The position numbers were made by a program, and so were the translations under genes. Of a DNA stretch of 14,191 bases, positions 1-5,812 are shown one piece after another. The stretch spans positions 1 through 14,191 of the forward strand of contig CANQKL010000027.1 of the NCBI GenBank assembly GCA_947624455.1. The letters are read 5' to 3'. The notes beneath the pieces are model-generated. The model was not told the origin of the DNA. It was given only the letters and a program-made list of their open reading frames with translations, and ran no database searches. Numbering within the stretch: the first letter of the stretch is position 1; each line of letters opens with the position of its first letter. The stretch comes from an uncultured Clostridia bacterium. GTDB lineage: Bacteria; Bacillota; Clostridia; UMGS1883.

Positions 1-222
1 TTCGAGCATGACCACAGCGCCGCCCGGGGGAAGATGTGCATGAGGAAGCTCATAATTTTCCGCCACGACTCCGTCCTGGGCAACGCTCCCTCCGGCGTCC
101 TCTTTGACAAGGTGAAGATAGAAAAAAAGGATTCCGCCGCCGCCCCCAGATGCTATGAGGACTATGTGATTGAGGTGGAGGGCGATCTGCCCGACGGCGT
201 CACTGTGGAGGAAAGGCTTTGA
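1..222 (+). CDS. cas7: Type I-C Cascade backbone protein Cas7 (Csd2), 3' end only
   Basis: Only the last 73 codons are in the window; the reading frame is open from base 1 and ends at TGA 220-222. The peptide shows the conserved Csd2 C-terminus: FEHDHSAARG, then RKLIIFRHDS, LGNAPSG, DYVIEVEGDLPDGVTVEE. In type I-C systems Cas7 polymerises along the crRNA to form the backbone of the Cascade interference complex. The ending looks close to full length, so the protein is probably functional. The gene normally precedes cas4, cas1 and cas2; here it abuts a cas1 fragment, and the TGA stop overlaps the TTG that opens that fragment. The last one or two residues may have been set by the deletion junction. 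cas3, cas5 and cas8c are expected to the left, outside the window. Confidence 0.9.
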   Translation, partial: FEHDHSAARGKMCMRKLIIFRHDSVLGNAPSGVLFDKVKIEKKDSAAAPRCYEDYVIEVEGDLPDGVTVEERL

Positions 223-620
223 CCTTTTTGGTGGGGGATTACGCCGCCGCTCTGAATTCAGTGGTGCTGGACAGCTATATGGGTTTTTACCACGCGCCCA
301 GACCGGGGCGAGAGTCCTTGGCTTGTGACCTGGTGGAGGAGACGCGGTGCGTGGCGGAGAGGTTCGTGCTGACGCTTATAAATCTTAAAACTGTCCAAGC
401 TGATGATTTTGAGGAACAGGTGAGCGGCGCGGTTTTCCTCACCAAAGACGGACGAAAAAAGGTTCTCACAAAATGGCAGGAGAAGAAACGCTCGGATATC
501 GTCCATCCGTATTTAAAACAAAAAATCAAGCTGGGGCTTCTCCCCTATGTACAAAGCCAGCTTTTGGCGAAATATGTCCGCGGGGAGCTTGAGGAGTACC
601 CGTGCTTTATAGTAAGGTGA
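219..620 (+). pseudogene. cas1: Cas1 C-terminal fragment (N-terminal ~60% deleted)
   Basis: The 133-residue frame matches the alpha-helical C-terminal domain of type I-C Cas1, the spacer integrase. Recognisable segments are YMGFYHAPRPGRESLACDL (residues 20-38), ERFVLTLIN, AVFLTKDGRKKVLTKWQ, GLLPYVQSQLLAKYVRG and EEYPCFIV at the end. Full-length Cas1 of this subtype is about 340 residues. The metal-ligand His25 and Asp37 of the active site are present, but the first catalytic Glu and the whole beta-sandwich dimerisation domain are missing. Homology appears to begin around base 216. The only start in frame is TTG at 219, overlapping the cas7 stop, so a fragment could be made by translational coupling, but it should not integrate spacers. 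cas4 is absent. A deletion of roughly cas4 plus 5' cas1 explains the arrangement; misassembly is the alternative. Confidence 0.88.
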
Positions 621-625
621 TTTTT

Positions 626-916
626 ATGATGGCGCTTGTGAGCTATGATGTTTCGGTGACAGATACCTCCGGCGGCAAACGGCTCCGGAGGGTGGCGAAG
701 GCCTGTGTAAACTATGGCCAAAGGGTGCAGAATTCGGTCTTTGAGGTGGACGTGGATTACGGAACCTTTTTAAAACTGAAAAATGAGCTGGAAAAAATCA
801 TTGACAAAGATCGTGACAGTATACGGATATACTATCTCGGTAACAACTGGAAAAACAAAATTGAACACATCGGTGCAAAGAAAACCTATGACCCGGAAGG
901 CCCGTTGATTTTATGA
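626..916 (+). CDS. cas2: CRISPR-associated Cas2, type I-C
   Basis: This 96-residue protein has the usual length and ferredoxin-like pattern of type I-C Cas2, the dimeric bridge between two Cas1 dimers in the spacer-integration complex. It carries the N-terminal VSYDVSV strand with conserved Asp8, KRLRRVAKAC, NYGQRVQNSVFE, IRIYYLG and the subtype-typical ending YDPEGPLIL. The frame is open back to 602, but ATG 626 is chosen because TAAGGTGA (613-620) is a good ribosome binding site and the length then matches the family; ATG 629 is also possible. It lies five bases after the cas1 fragment. The gene looks intact although its partner Cas1 is broken, so it is probably functionally orphaned and the damage may be recent. 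Confidence 0.95.
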   Translation: MMALVSYDVSVTDTSGGKRLRRVAKACVNYGQRVQNSVFEVDVDYGTFLKLKNELEKIIDKDRDSIRIYYLGNNWKNKIEHIGAKKTYDPEGPLIL

Positions 917-1072
917 GACTTGCCCGTAAGCGAAGCTCGGGCAATAGAAGTTTTCGGTTAGGTTCGCCGAATAAATAAACGCTTTACCAATGAAAAATGT
1001 AAAAGCATATAAAAATAAGTAAAAATGTCCGCTTCTAAGTGGTAGGCGCGGCCATGCCATACGATATGTAGG
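917..1072 (+). promoter_or_regulatory. CRISPR leader
   Basis: This non-coding stretch lies between cas2 and the first repeat, on the side opposite the degenerate terminal repeat, as expected for a type I-C leader. Its centre (970-1030) is AT-rich and contains a possible -10 TATAAA at 1008-1013; I see no convincing -35 at the right distance, so the pre-crRNA promoter is only suggested. A hairpin sits at its start (separate entry). Confidence 0.7.
920..944 (+). other. Bulged hairpin directly after cas2
   Basis: TTGCCCG (920-926) pairs with CGGGCAA (938-944). Inside, AGC (929-931) pairs with GCT (935-937) around a GAA loop, with a 2-nt bulge at 927-928. No U-run follows immediately; the first TTTT is at 951-954. 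It may be a weak terminator or processing site between the cas mRNA and the leader. Confidence 0.45.
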
Positions 1073-1506
1073 GTCGCGCCCCGCAAGGGGCGTGTGAGTT
1101 GAAATTTTCATGCCCTCACCTCCTGTGTAGGCCCATCAGTCGCGCCCCGCAAGGGGCGTGTGAGTTGAAATCAGCATTACGGGCTTGCCGTTTTCGTCCT
1201 TTATCGTCGCGCCCCGCAAGGGGCGTGTGAGTTGAAATCAATAGGGTTGTAATCACGGAAGAGTAGAGGCTTCGTCGCGCCCCGCAAGGGGCGTGTGAGT
1301 TGAAATGCAAAAGCGGGCGTGGACATTTACGCCAGCCGAGTCGCGCCCCGCAAGGGGCGTGTGAGTTGAAATCTGTCAAATACACATCGTTTGCCTCCTC
1401 GCATTGTCGCGCCCCGCAAGGGGCGTGTGAGTTGAAATACGCCGGGCTTGGGTTGCGCCGTGCCGTGGGTTGTCGCGCCCCGCATAGGGCGGTATTGTAT
1501 GGAAAT
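1073..1506 (+). CRISPR. Type I-C CRISPR array: 6 identical repeats, 1 degenerate terminal repeat, 6 spacers
   Basis: The repeat is 33 nt, begins GTCGCGCCCCGCAAGG and ends GTGTGAGTTGAAAT, with a CGCCCC/GGGGCG hairpin typical of type I-C. Perfect copies start at 1073, 1139, 1206, 1274, 1340 and 1406. A seventh, degenerate copy starts at 1472: its first 13 bases match, then it diverges to an ending of GGAAAT near 1506. Spacers are 1106-1138 (33), 1172-1205 (34), 1239-1273 (35), 1307-1339 (33), 1373-1405 (33) and 1439-1471 (33). The GAAAT end and the decayed last copy give transcription on the plus strand from the cas2 side. Processing would be by Cas5c. The array is short, consistent with lost adaptation. 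Confidence 0.98.
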
Positions 1507-1518
1507 GTATATAATCCG

Positions 1519-1547
1519 TTGACTTTTTTGTTTGGCTTTGATAAAAT
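1519..1547 (+). promoter_or_regulatory. Sigma-70-type promoter for the GNAT gene
   Basis: -35 TTGACT (1519-1524), a 17-bp spacer, and -10 TAAAAT (1542-1547) with an extended TGA just upstream (1539-1541). It lies just past the array and about 40 bp before the acetyltransferase start. A near-consensus promoter, so the broken gene was probably acquired as a self-contained unit. Confidence 0.65.
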
Positions 1548-1588
1548 GATAAATGTTGAAACTATTAGAATTAAGGGGATAAATCTGT

Positions 1589-2034
1589 ATGGTAACATTA
1601 AGGAATTTCATATATGACGACGCAATTGTTTTGCAGAAATTTTTATATACTGAAATGTCAGTAGAAGAAATACAAAGCATAATTTGCAATTGGAACAAGC
1701 GCGAGTACCAAGGTAAATATTTTGAAATGTTTGCCATTATTTATAACGGCGCCATAATTGGCACAATTTCTTTGTTTCAACGTTCCGACAAAATTATCTC
1801 AATTGGTACGGAGGTGTTTTCAGCGTATCAAAGACAGGGATTGGGAAAAAGGCTATGAACGCCGCTTTGGAAATAGCCGAAAGTAAGGGCTACAAAATTG
1901 TATTACAAGATATCCGAAGCGACAATATTGCAAGTATAGCTCTGCACCAAAGCTTAGGTTTTGAAACGGACAAATACGCGTATGTTAATAAAAAAGGAAA
2001 CGAAGTATTTCTTTTCTTAAAGGCGCTATACTAA
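1589..2034 (+). pseudogene. GNAT-family N-acetyltransferase, frameshifted
   Basis: Two frames together make a typical ~148-residue GNAT enzyme, which moves an acetyl group from acetyl-CoA to an amine; the substrate is unknown. The first frame (1589-1858) starts at ATG with AAGGGG upstream (1573-1578) and runs through IIYNGAIIGTISL to the acetyl-CoA pyrophosphate loop QRQGLGK, then stops at 1856-1858. The rest (KAMNAALEIAESKG, IALHQSLGFE, VFLFLKALY) continues in the -1 frame to TAA 2032-2034. One missing A in the run 1846-1850 explains it. The junction also contains G GGA AAA (1843-1849), which fits the X XXY YYZ pattern for -1 slippage, so programmed recoding or a sequencing error cannot be excluded. 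The gene is visibly AT-richer than the cas genes and central operon, suggesting transfer. Confidence 0.85.
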
Positions 2035-2065
2035 AAATATTTTCTGCTTATTCTCCGCGCCAAAG

Positions 2066-2108
2066 CTCCTTTCAGATATATCATTGCATTGATATTATCT
2101 GAAAGGAG
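2066..2108. other. Long perfect inverted repeat (hairpin)
   Basis: CTCCTTTCAGATA (2066-2078) is the exact reverse complement of TATCTGAAAGGAG (2096-2108). TATC (2079-2082) and GATA (2091-2094) extend the stem, with one bulged T and an 8-nt loop, giving about 17 base pairs. No U-run follows on the plus strand. The right arm carries AAAGGAG, a ribosome binding site just ahead of ATG 2111, so folding would hide it. It might end GNAT transcription, regulate the small frame behind it, or be a mobile-element relic. Confidence 0.7.
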
Positions 2109-2110
2109 TT

Positions 2111-2197
2111 ATGCCATGCCCTATATTTAAACGAAAAATTTTTTCTTTTCCATTTTTGTATAAGGCTTTGCAACAAATTAAGAGCTGTGAAAAATAA
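2111..2197 (+). pseudogene. Remnant of the 3' end of an S-component-like membrane protein gene
   Basis: A 28-codon frame starts at ATG 2111 behind AAAGGAG and ends at TAA 2195. Its last 13 residues, LYKALQQ then IKSCEK, match the C-terminus of the protein encoded at 9596-10210 (LYKVLPQ ... FKSCEK) in the same frame, with about 16 residues missing between the two blocks. At DNA level TTGTATAAGG and the 22 bp at 2178-2199 recur at 10121-10130 and 10191-10212. The first ~13 codons look unrelated. It is best read as the scar of a mostly deleted paralogue. A genuine short peptide is possible but unsupported. Confidence 0.6.
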
Positions 2198-2199
2198 TG
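2178..2199 (+). repeat. Direct repeat copy A (22 bp, exact)
   Basis: Identical over 22 bp to 10191-10212. It covers the SCEK-stop codons of the remnant and continues at the same spacing (38 nt from repeat start to the AATC of the hairpin) into a related terminator. Confidence 0.85.
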
Positions 2200-2206
2200 T
2201 TTGAAT

Positions 2207-2252
2207 AAAATATACAATCCCGAGGCATGTACCCGGGATTGTATATTTTTTC
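2207..2252. terminator. Bidirectional Rho-independent terminator
   Basis: AATATACAATCCCG (2209-2222) pairs with CGGGATTGTATATT (2234-2247), extended by AA/TT pairs, around an 11-nt loop, followed by a T-run (2246-2251) on the plus strand. On the minus strand the stem is followed by TTTTATTC, so it can also end the barnase/barstar transcript arriving from the right. The stem core is related to the terminator at 10225-10263, but in inverted orientation. Confidence 0.88.
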
Positions 2253-2289
2253 TGCAATATATCACGACTATTTTTTGACATTCCTGACT

Positions 2290-2550
2290 TTAAAGCCAAG
2301 ACGATGGGCGAAAGTGCAGATGGATTGCCTTGTTATCCCGCTCGGCGTCCAGAAGGACGCGGCTGACTTTATCCGGCAGCCCAGCTTCGGGCAGGCTTAT
2401 GTGCGTCTCCTCGCATATATCCGTGAGAACGTCGTACAAGGCGTCGAGATTATGCCCAAAATAATCAGGAAATTGCAGCTCTCTGTCCAGACAACCGTAC
2501 AGCATATCAAGGTCGGCGGCGTCCTCACGGCTCAAATAAACTGTTTTCAT
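2290..2550 (-). CDS. Barstar-family ribonuclease inhibitor
   Basis: This 86-residue protein belongs to the barstar family (the Bacillus protein has about 90), which plugs the active site of barnase-type ribonucleases in the cytoplasm. The signature FPDYFGHNLDALYDVLTD (residues 27-44) matches barstar's ALPEYYGENLDALWD region and keeps both Asp residues corresponding to barstar Asp35 and Asp39, the main barnase contacts. The start is set by AAAGGAG (2557-2563, minus strand), six bases before ATG. That site and the start codon lie inside the 3' end of the upstream barnase gene, giving a 26-bp overlap and probable translational coupling. It shares the promoter at 3154-3182 and ends before the bidirectional terminator. 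Confidence 0.92.
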   Translation of the reverse strand: MKTVYLSREDAADLDMLYGCLDRELQFPDYFGHNLDALYDVLTDICEETHISLPEAGLPDKVSRVLLDAERDNKAIHLHFRPSSWL

Positions 2551-3121
2551 CTATTTCTCCTTTATAAAGCTCCTCAAAGGTATTGTAATGATCCTCGGTA
2601 TAGTAGATATCTCCGTCGTCGGAGTAAACTATGCGCTTTGCGTTCCGCCGACCGCCACTATAGTCTATGTCACATTCCCTATAGTCGTTCTCCGGCAGAA
2701 GCTCCTCATAGTTGCCGTAGTGGCTGCCGCCGATGGATTTGCCCGGAGCTACATCCCAAAGGTTGCCCTTTCTGCTGTCCCAACCCAAGTCGCGGGCTTC
2801 CTCCTTTGTTATATAGTTTGAAGGCAGTTTGCCGTACTCGTGAAGGTAAAGGGCAACTTCTTCCTTTGACGTATAGGAACCGTCCTCGTCAAGGGAAAAT
2901 TCCTGTTCCAAAGCAGCCCCTTCGGGCGAAACGGAGCCGCCGGTTCCATCCGATGTATTTTGTTCGGTAACATTATCTGCTATAAGGCTATCCTCAGTCG
3001 AGGATGATATCTCGCGATCAGTTTGTTCATTTGGCAAAATACCGAAAATATACAGGCCGACTGCCAGCAGCGCTACAACCAAAGCCGAGAGTCCGGCCTT
3101 TAAGAGCCTTTTCATATCCAT
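2525..3121 (-). CDS. Membrane-anchored or secreted barnase-type ribonuclease
   Basis: The 198-residue protein has an N-terminal signal or anchor (basic MDMKRLLK, then a hydrophobic stretch to about residue 30), an acidic Ser/Thr-rich linker (31-80), and a barnase domain (about 84-185). Barnase landmarks are YGKLPSNYITKEEA, GWDSRKGNLWDVAPGKSIGG, RECDIDY and TEDHYNTF. The catalytic set looks intact: Glu149 (barnase Glu73), Arg159 and Arg163 (Arg83, Arg87) and His178 (His102). Such enzymes cut single-stranded RNA with guanine preference. After the usual barnase end there is a ~15-residue acidic tail that contains the barstar ribosome binding site. ATG 3121 has AAGGAGG seven bases upstream; ATG 3115 is a weaker choice. 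No clear signal peptidase site is visible, so it may stay membrane-bound. It could serve as a secreted nuclease or a competition toxin. Confidence 0.93.
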   Translation of the reverse strand: MDMKRLLKAGLSALVVALLAVGLYIFGILPNEQTDREISSSTEDSLIADNVTEQNTSDGTGGSVSPEGAALEQEFSLDEDGSYTSKEEVALYLHEYGKLPSNYITKEEARDLGWDSRKGNLWDVAPGKSIGGSHYGNYEELLPENDYRECDIDYSGGRRNAKRIVYSDDGDIYYTEDHYNTFEELYKGEIDENSLFEP

Positions 3122-3153
3122 ACCGCTTCCTCCTTACACCATTTTATGGCAAC

Positions 3154-3182
3154 ACTTTACCATATAAAAGCCATTTTGTCAA
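3154..3182 (-). promoter_or_regulatory. Promoter for the barnase-barstar operon
   Basis: On the minus strand, -35 TTGACA (3182-3177, consensus) is followed by a 17-bp spacer and -10 TAAAGT (3159-3154) with TGG just upstream. It lies 32 bp before the barnase start, which has its own AAGGAGG at 3135-3129. Confidence 0.75.
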
Positions 3183-3209
3183 TATTTTTTACATTTTTTT
3201 ATAAATTCC

Positions 3210-3238
3210 TTGTAAAATTTTGGAGTATATGATATAAT
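3210..3238 (+). promoter_or_regulatory. Promoter for the central six-gene operon
   Basis: -35 TTGTAA (3210-3215), 17-bp spacer, consensus -10 TATAAT (3233-3238) with extended TGA at 3230-3232. It reads into the peptidase gene 36 bp downstream, whose GGAGG is at 3261-3265. No other comparable promoter is seen before 10210. It is divergent from the barnase promoter, with 27 bp between the two -35 boxes. Confidence 0.78.
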
Positions 3239-3274
3239 TACATAAAAAGGATCGTAAAATGGAGGAAAAGCTTT

Positions 3275-5794
3275 ATGGAGAGAAGAAATCGGCCTCCCCA
3301 GCGGCAAAAGCGGACGCCTTCTCAGGGCGGCCCAATAAGACGCCGGGGTTCGGGATTAGGTATGTCAGGCCCTCTCGGACGGAGAAGGCCGCAAGATATA
3401 CCCGGTCAGGAAAGCGGTATTGAAAATCCAGACCTCGAACAAAATGAAAGGGATATGACGGGCGGCGACCGAGGAATGGGCGGTGCGCTTATGGGCGGCT
3501 TAGTCGGATCCATCCTTGGGGGCCTCATGTCCGGCGGTAATAACGGCGCCGGCGGCCTGGGCAACGGCATGGGCCGCCGCCCCGCTGGCTGCGGCTGTCT
3601 GCTGCTGATAATTCTTGTCGTCGGCGCGGTGATACTGTTTTCCCTGTTCGGCGGTATGGGCAATTTGCTGGGCGGCCTTATGGGCGGCTACGGCATGGAT
3701 CAGGGTCAGGCTGTCAACGCCCCGTCCGGCAGTCTTTCAGATCTGCTCGGCGGCTATCTCGACACCTCGGCCCCCGCTTCATACAGCCAAAACAGCAATT
3801 ACCAGCAGCTCAATGTTACAAACGCGCCGAAGCGGACGAAAATTGTTGGGAATGGCAGAGACACAGTTACCGTTATGCTCTATATGTGCGGTACTGATCT
3901 TGAAGCTAAGAGCGGCGCCGCCACAGCCGACCTTCAGGAAATGCTCCAGGCTCGGCTCAGCGATAAGGTAAATGTCATCATTGAGACTGGCGGCGCGTCA
4001 AGATGGCAGAACAATGTGATCAGCGCCGACACCAATCAAATATACAAAATCACCGACGGCGGTCTCGAGCGCTTAGTACCAAGACTCGGTTCAAAAGCTA
4101 TGACAGATCCGAACACTCTCTCCGAGTTCATACGTTACTGTAAGCAAAATTATCCGGCTGACCGTTACGAGCTGATACTTTGGGATCACGGCGGCGGTTC
4201 TACCGGCGGATACGGCTATGATATGAATTACCCGAGCAGCGGCTCAATGACGCTCGATAAGCTGGATAAGGCTCTTGACGACGGGAACTGTACCTTTGAC
4301 TTCATCGGCTTTGACGCCTGTCTCATGGCGACTCTCGAAACGGGCCTTACGCTTGAGGACTATGCGGACTATATGATAGCCTCCGAAGAAACCGAGCCTG
4401 GTTCTGGCTGGTATTATACAGACTGGCTCAATGCTATATCGGAAAATACTTCCATCAGCACGCCGGAAATCGGCAAGATAATCGCCGACACCTTTGTTGA
4501 CAAAACTCCTCGGGGTCAGACGACCCTTTCCGTCATTGATCTGGCCCAGATAAAGGACGCCTCGGAGGGCAGGCTTACCGACTTCGCAAAAAGCGTATCC
4601 CGTCTCATAAAGAACGGAGATTACGCCGCGGTTTCTAACGCCCGCAGCGGCGTGCGCGAGTTTGCCCAGTCCGTTCACATTGATCAGGTGGATCTCATCG
4701 ACCTTGCTAACCGCATGGGTACAAGCGAGGGCAAGGAGCTGGCCGAGGCCTTAAAGACCGGCGTGGTTTACAACCGCGCCAGCCGAGGAATGAACAACTC
4801 CCAGGGCATTTCCATTTATTTCCCCTATGCAAATCCTTCAAAGGTGGGCGGAATGATCTCCACCTACGACAAAATCGACATGGACGAGGATTACAGCGAA
4901 TGTATCCGTGCTTTCGCCAGTCTTCAGCTCGGCGGCCAGATGACCGCCGGCGGCCAGTCAGGCTCTATCACCGACCTTTTGGGCCAGTTGATGGGTTCGG
5001 GCGCTCAGATACAGCAGCCCAGCGGCAGCGGCGCTATCGGCGATCTCCTCGGTTCGATTTTGGGCGGCGGCGACCTGAGTATGCTGTCCGGCTTTACATC
5101 CGGAATGGATACGAGCTGGATAGACGGACGCGCAATAACGGACAGTGCGAACTATTACGCGAAAAATATGCTGGACGAAGGGGCGCTTATTTTCTCGGAA
5201 AACCGTGACGGCGAAAAAGTCCTTAGCCTCGACGAGGATCAGTGGGAGCTTGTGCAGGACGTGGAGCTCAGCGTGTTCCTGGACGACGGGGAAGGGTATA
5301 TAGATCTGGGAATGGACAATTCCGCGTCTTTCGACGACGATGGCAACCTGATCGCCGACTATGACGGAACATGGCTGTCCATCGACGGACAGGCCGTGAG
5401 CTATTACATGGTTTCAGCCGAGTCTCACGGCGATGGGGCGTACACCATCAGGGGCCGCGTACCCGCCATGCTCAACGGCGAGCTTGTGAATTTGATACTG
5501 GAATTCACCGAGGACGATCCCTACGGCAGCGTTTTGGGAGCGCAGCCGGACTATGCGGACTCAGCCGACACGGTGGCGAAGGGCCTCATTGAACTTCAGA
5601 ACGGGGATGAGATAGACTTCCTTTGTGATTATTACACCTATGACGGCGAATTCGTGGACAGCTACTACCTTGGCGAACAGTATACGGTGAACGGCGAACC
5701 GGAAATCGGTTCCGTGACCGTGAACGAAAGCTGCCAGGCGCTGTTCCGCTTGACCGATATATACAACAACGTATATTGGACACCCACTATATAA
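3275..5794 (+). CDS. Membrane-anchored clostripain-family (C11) cysteine peptidase
   Basis: This 839-residue protein has four parts. Residues 1-65 are a basic Arg/Pro/Gly-rich tail. Residues 66-100 are Gly-rich, leading to one membrane segment (about 108-125) preceded by RRPAGCGC, so the positive-inside rule puts the tail in the cytoplasm and the rest outside. A C11 domain (about 195-550) begins VTVMLYMCGTDLEAKSGAA and carries the catalytic pair: His305 in ILWDHGGGS and Cys349 in IGFDACLMATLE. These caspase-fold enzymes cut after basic residues. A Gly/Ser-rich linker (about 552-612) leads to a C-terminal acidic domain (about 615-839) that I do not recognise. SGSxxDLLG-type motifs occur before the catalytic domain (151) and twice after it (562, 585). 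It is the first gene of the operon, 18 bp ahead of the ATPase gene. The target is unknown. Confidence 0.9.
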   Translation: MERRNRPPQRQKRTPSQGGPIRRRGSGLGMSGPLGRRRPQDIPGQESGIENPDLEQNERDMTGGDRGMGGALMGGLVGSILGGLMSGGNNGAGGLGNGMGRRPAGCGCLLLIILVVGAVILFSLFGGMGNLLGGLMGGYGMDQGQAVNAPSGSLSDLLGGYLDTSAPASYSQNSNYQQLNVTNAPKRTKIVGNGRDTVTVMLYMCGTDLEAKSGAATADLQEMLQARLSDKVNVIIETGGASRWQNNVISADTNQIYKITDGGLERLVPRLGSKAMTDPNTLSEFIRYCKQNYPADRYELILWDHGGGSTGGYGYDMNYPSSGSMTLDKLDKALDDGNCTFDFIGFDACLMATLETGLTLEDYADYMIASEETEPGSGWYYTDWLNAISENTSISTPEIGKIIADTFVDKTPRGQTTLSVIDLAQIKDASEGRLTDFAKSVSRLIKNGDYAAVSNARSGVREFAQSVHIDQVDLIDLANRMGTSEGKELAEALKTGVVYNRASRGMNNSQGISIYFPYANPSKVGGMISTYDKIDMDEDYSECIRAFASLQLGGQMTAGGQSGSITDLLGQLMGSGAQIQQPSGSGAIGDLLGSILGGGDLSMLSGFTSGMDTSWIDGRAITDSANYYAKNMLDEGALIFSENRDGEKVLSLDEDQWELVQDVELSVFLDDGEGYIDLGMDNSASFDDDGNLIADYDGTWLSIDGQAVSYYMVSAESHGDGAYTIRGRVPAMLNGELVNLILEFTEDDPYGSVLGAQPDYADSADTVAKGLIELQNGDEIDFLCDYYTYDGEFVDSYYLGEQYTVNGEPEIGSVTVNESCQALFRLTDIYNNVYWTPTI

Positions 5795-5812
5795 TTTTAA
5801 GGAGGAACGAAA

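Noticed and set aside
1373..1405. A second spacer (spacer 5) whose reverse complement has GAGGAGG followed by ATG
   Set aside because: The frame from that ATG stops after three codons, while another frame is open throughout (CEEANDVYLT), so it more likely lies inside a coding region.
1116..1598. A minus-strand reading frame with a repeated FNSHAPCGAR-type peptide
   Set aside because: The repeats are simply the CRISPR repeats translated on the opposite strand; no ribosome binding site or protein family supports it.
2227..2970. A long plus-strand frame opposite the barnase-barstar genes
   Set aside because: It is antisense to two clear protein families with conserved active-site residues, and its own translation has no recognisable features.
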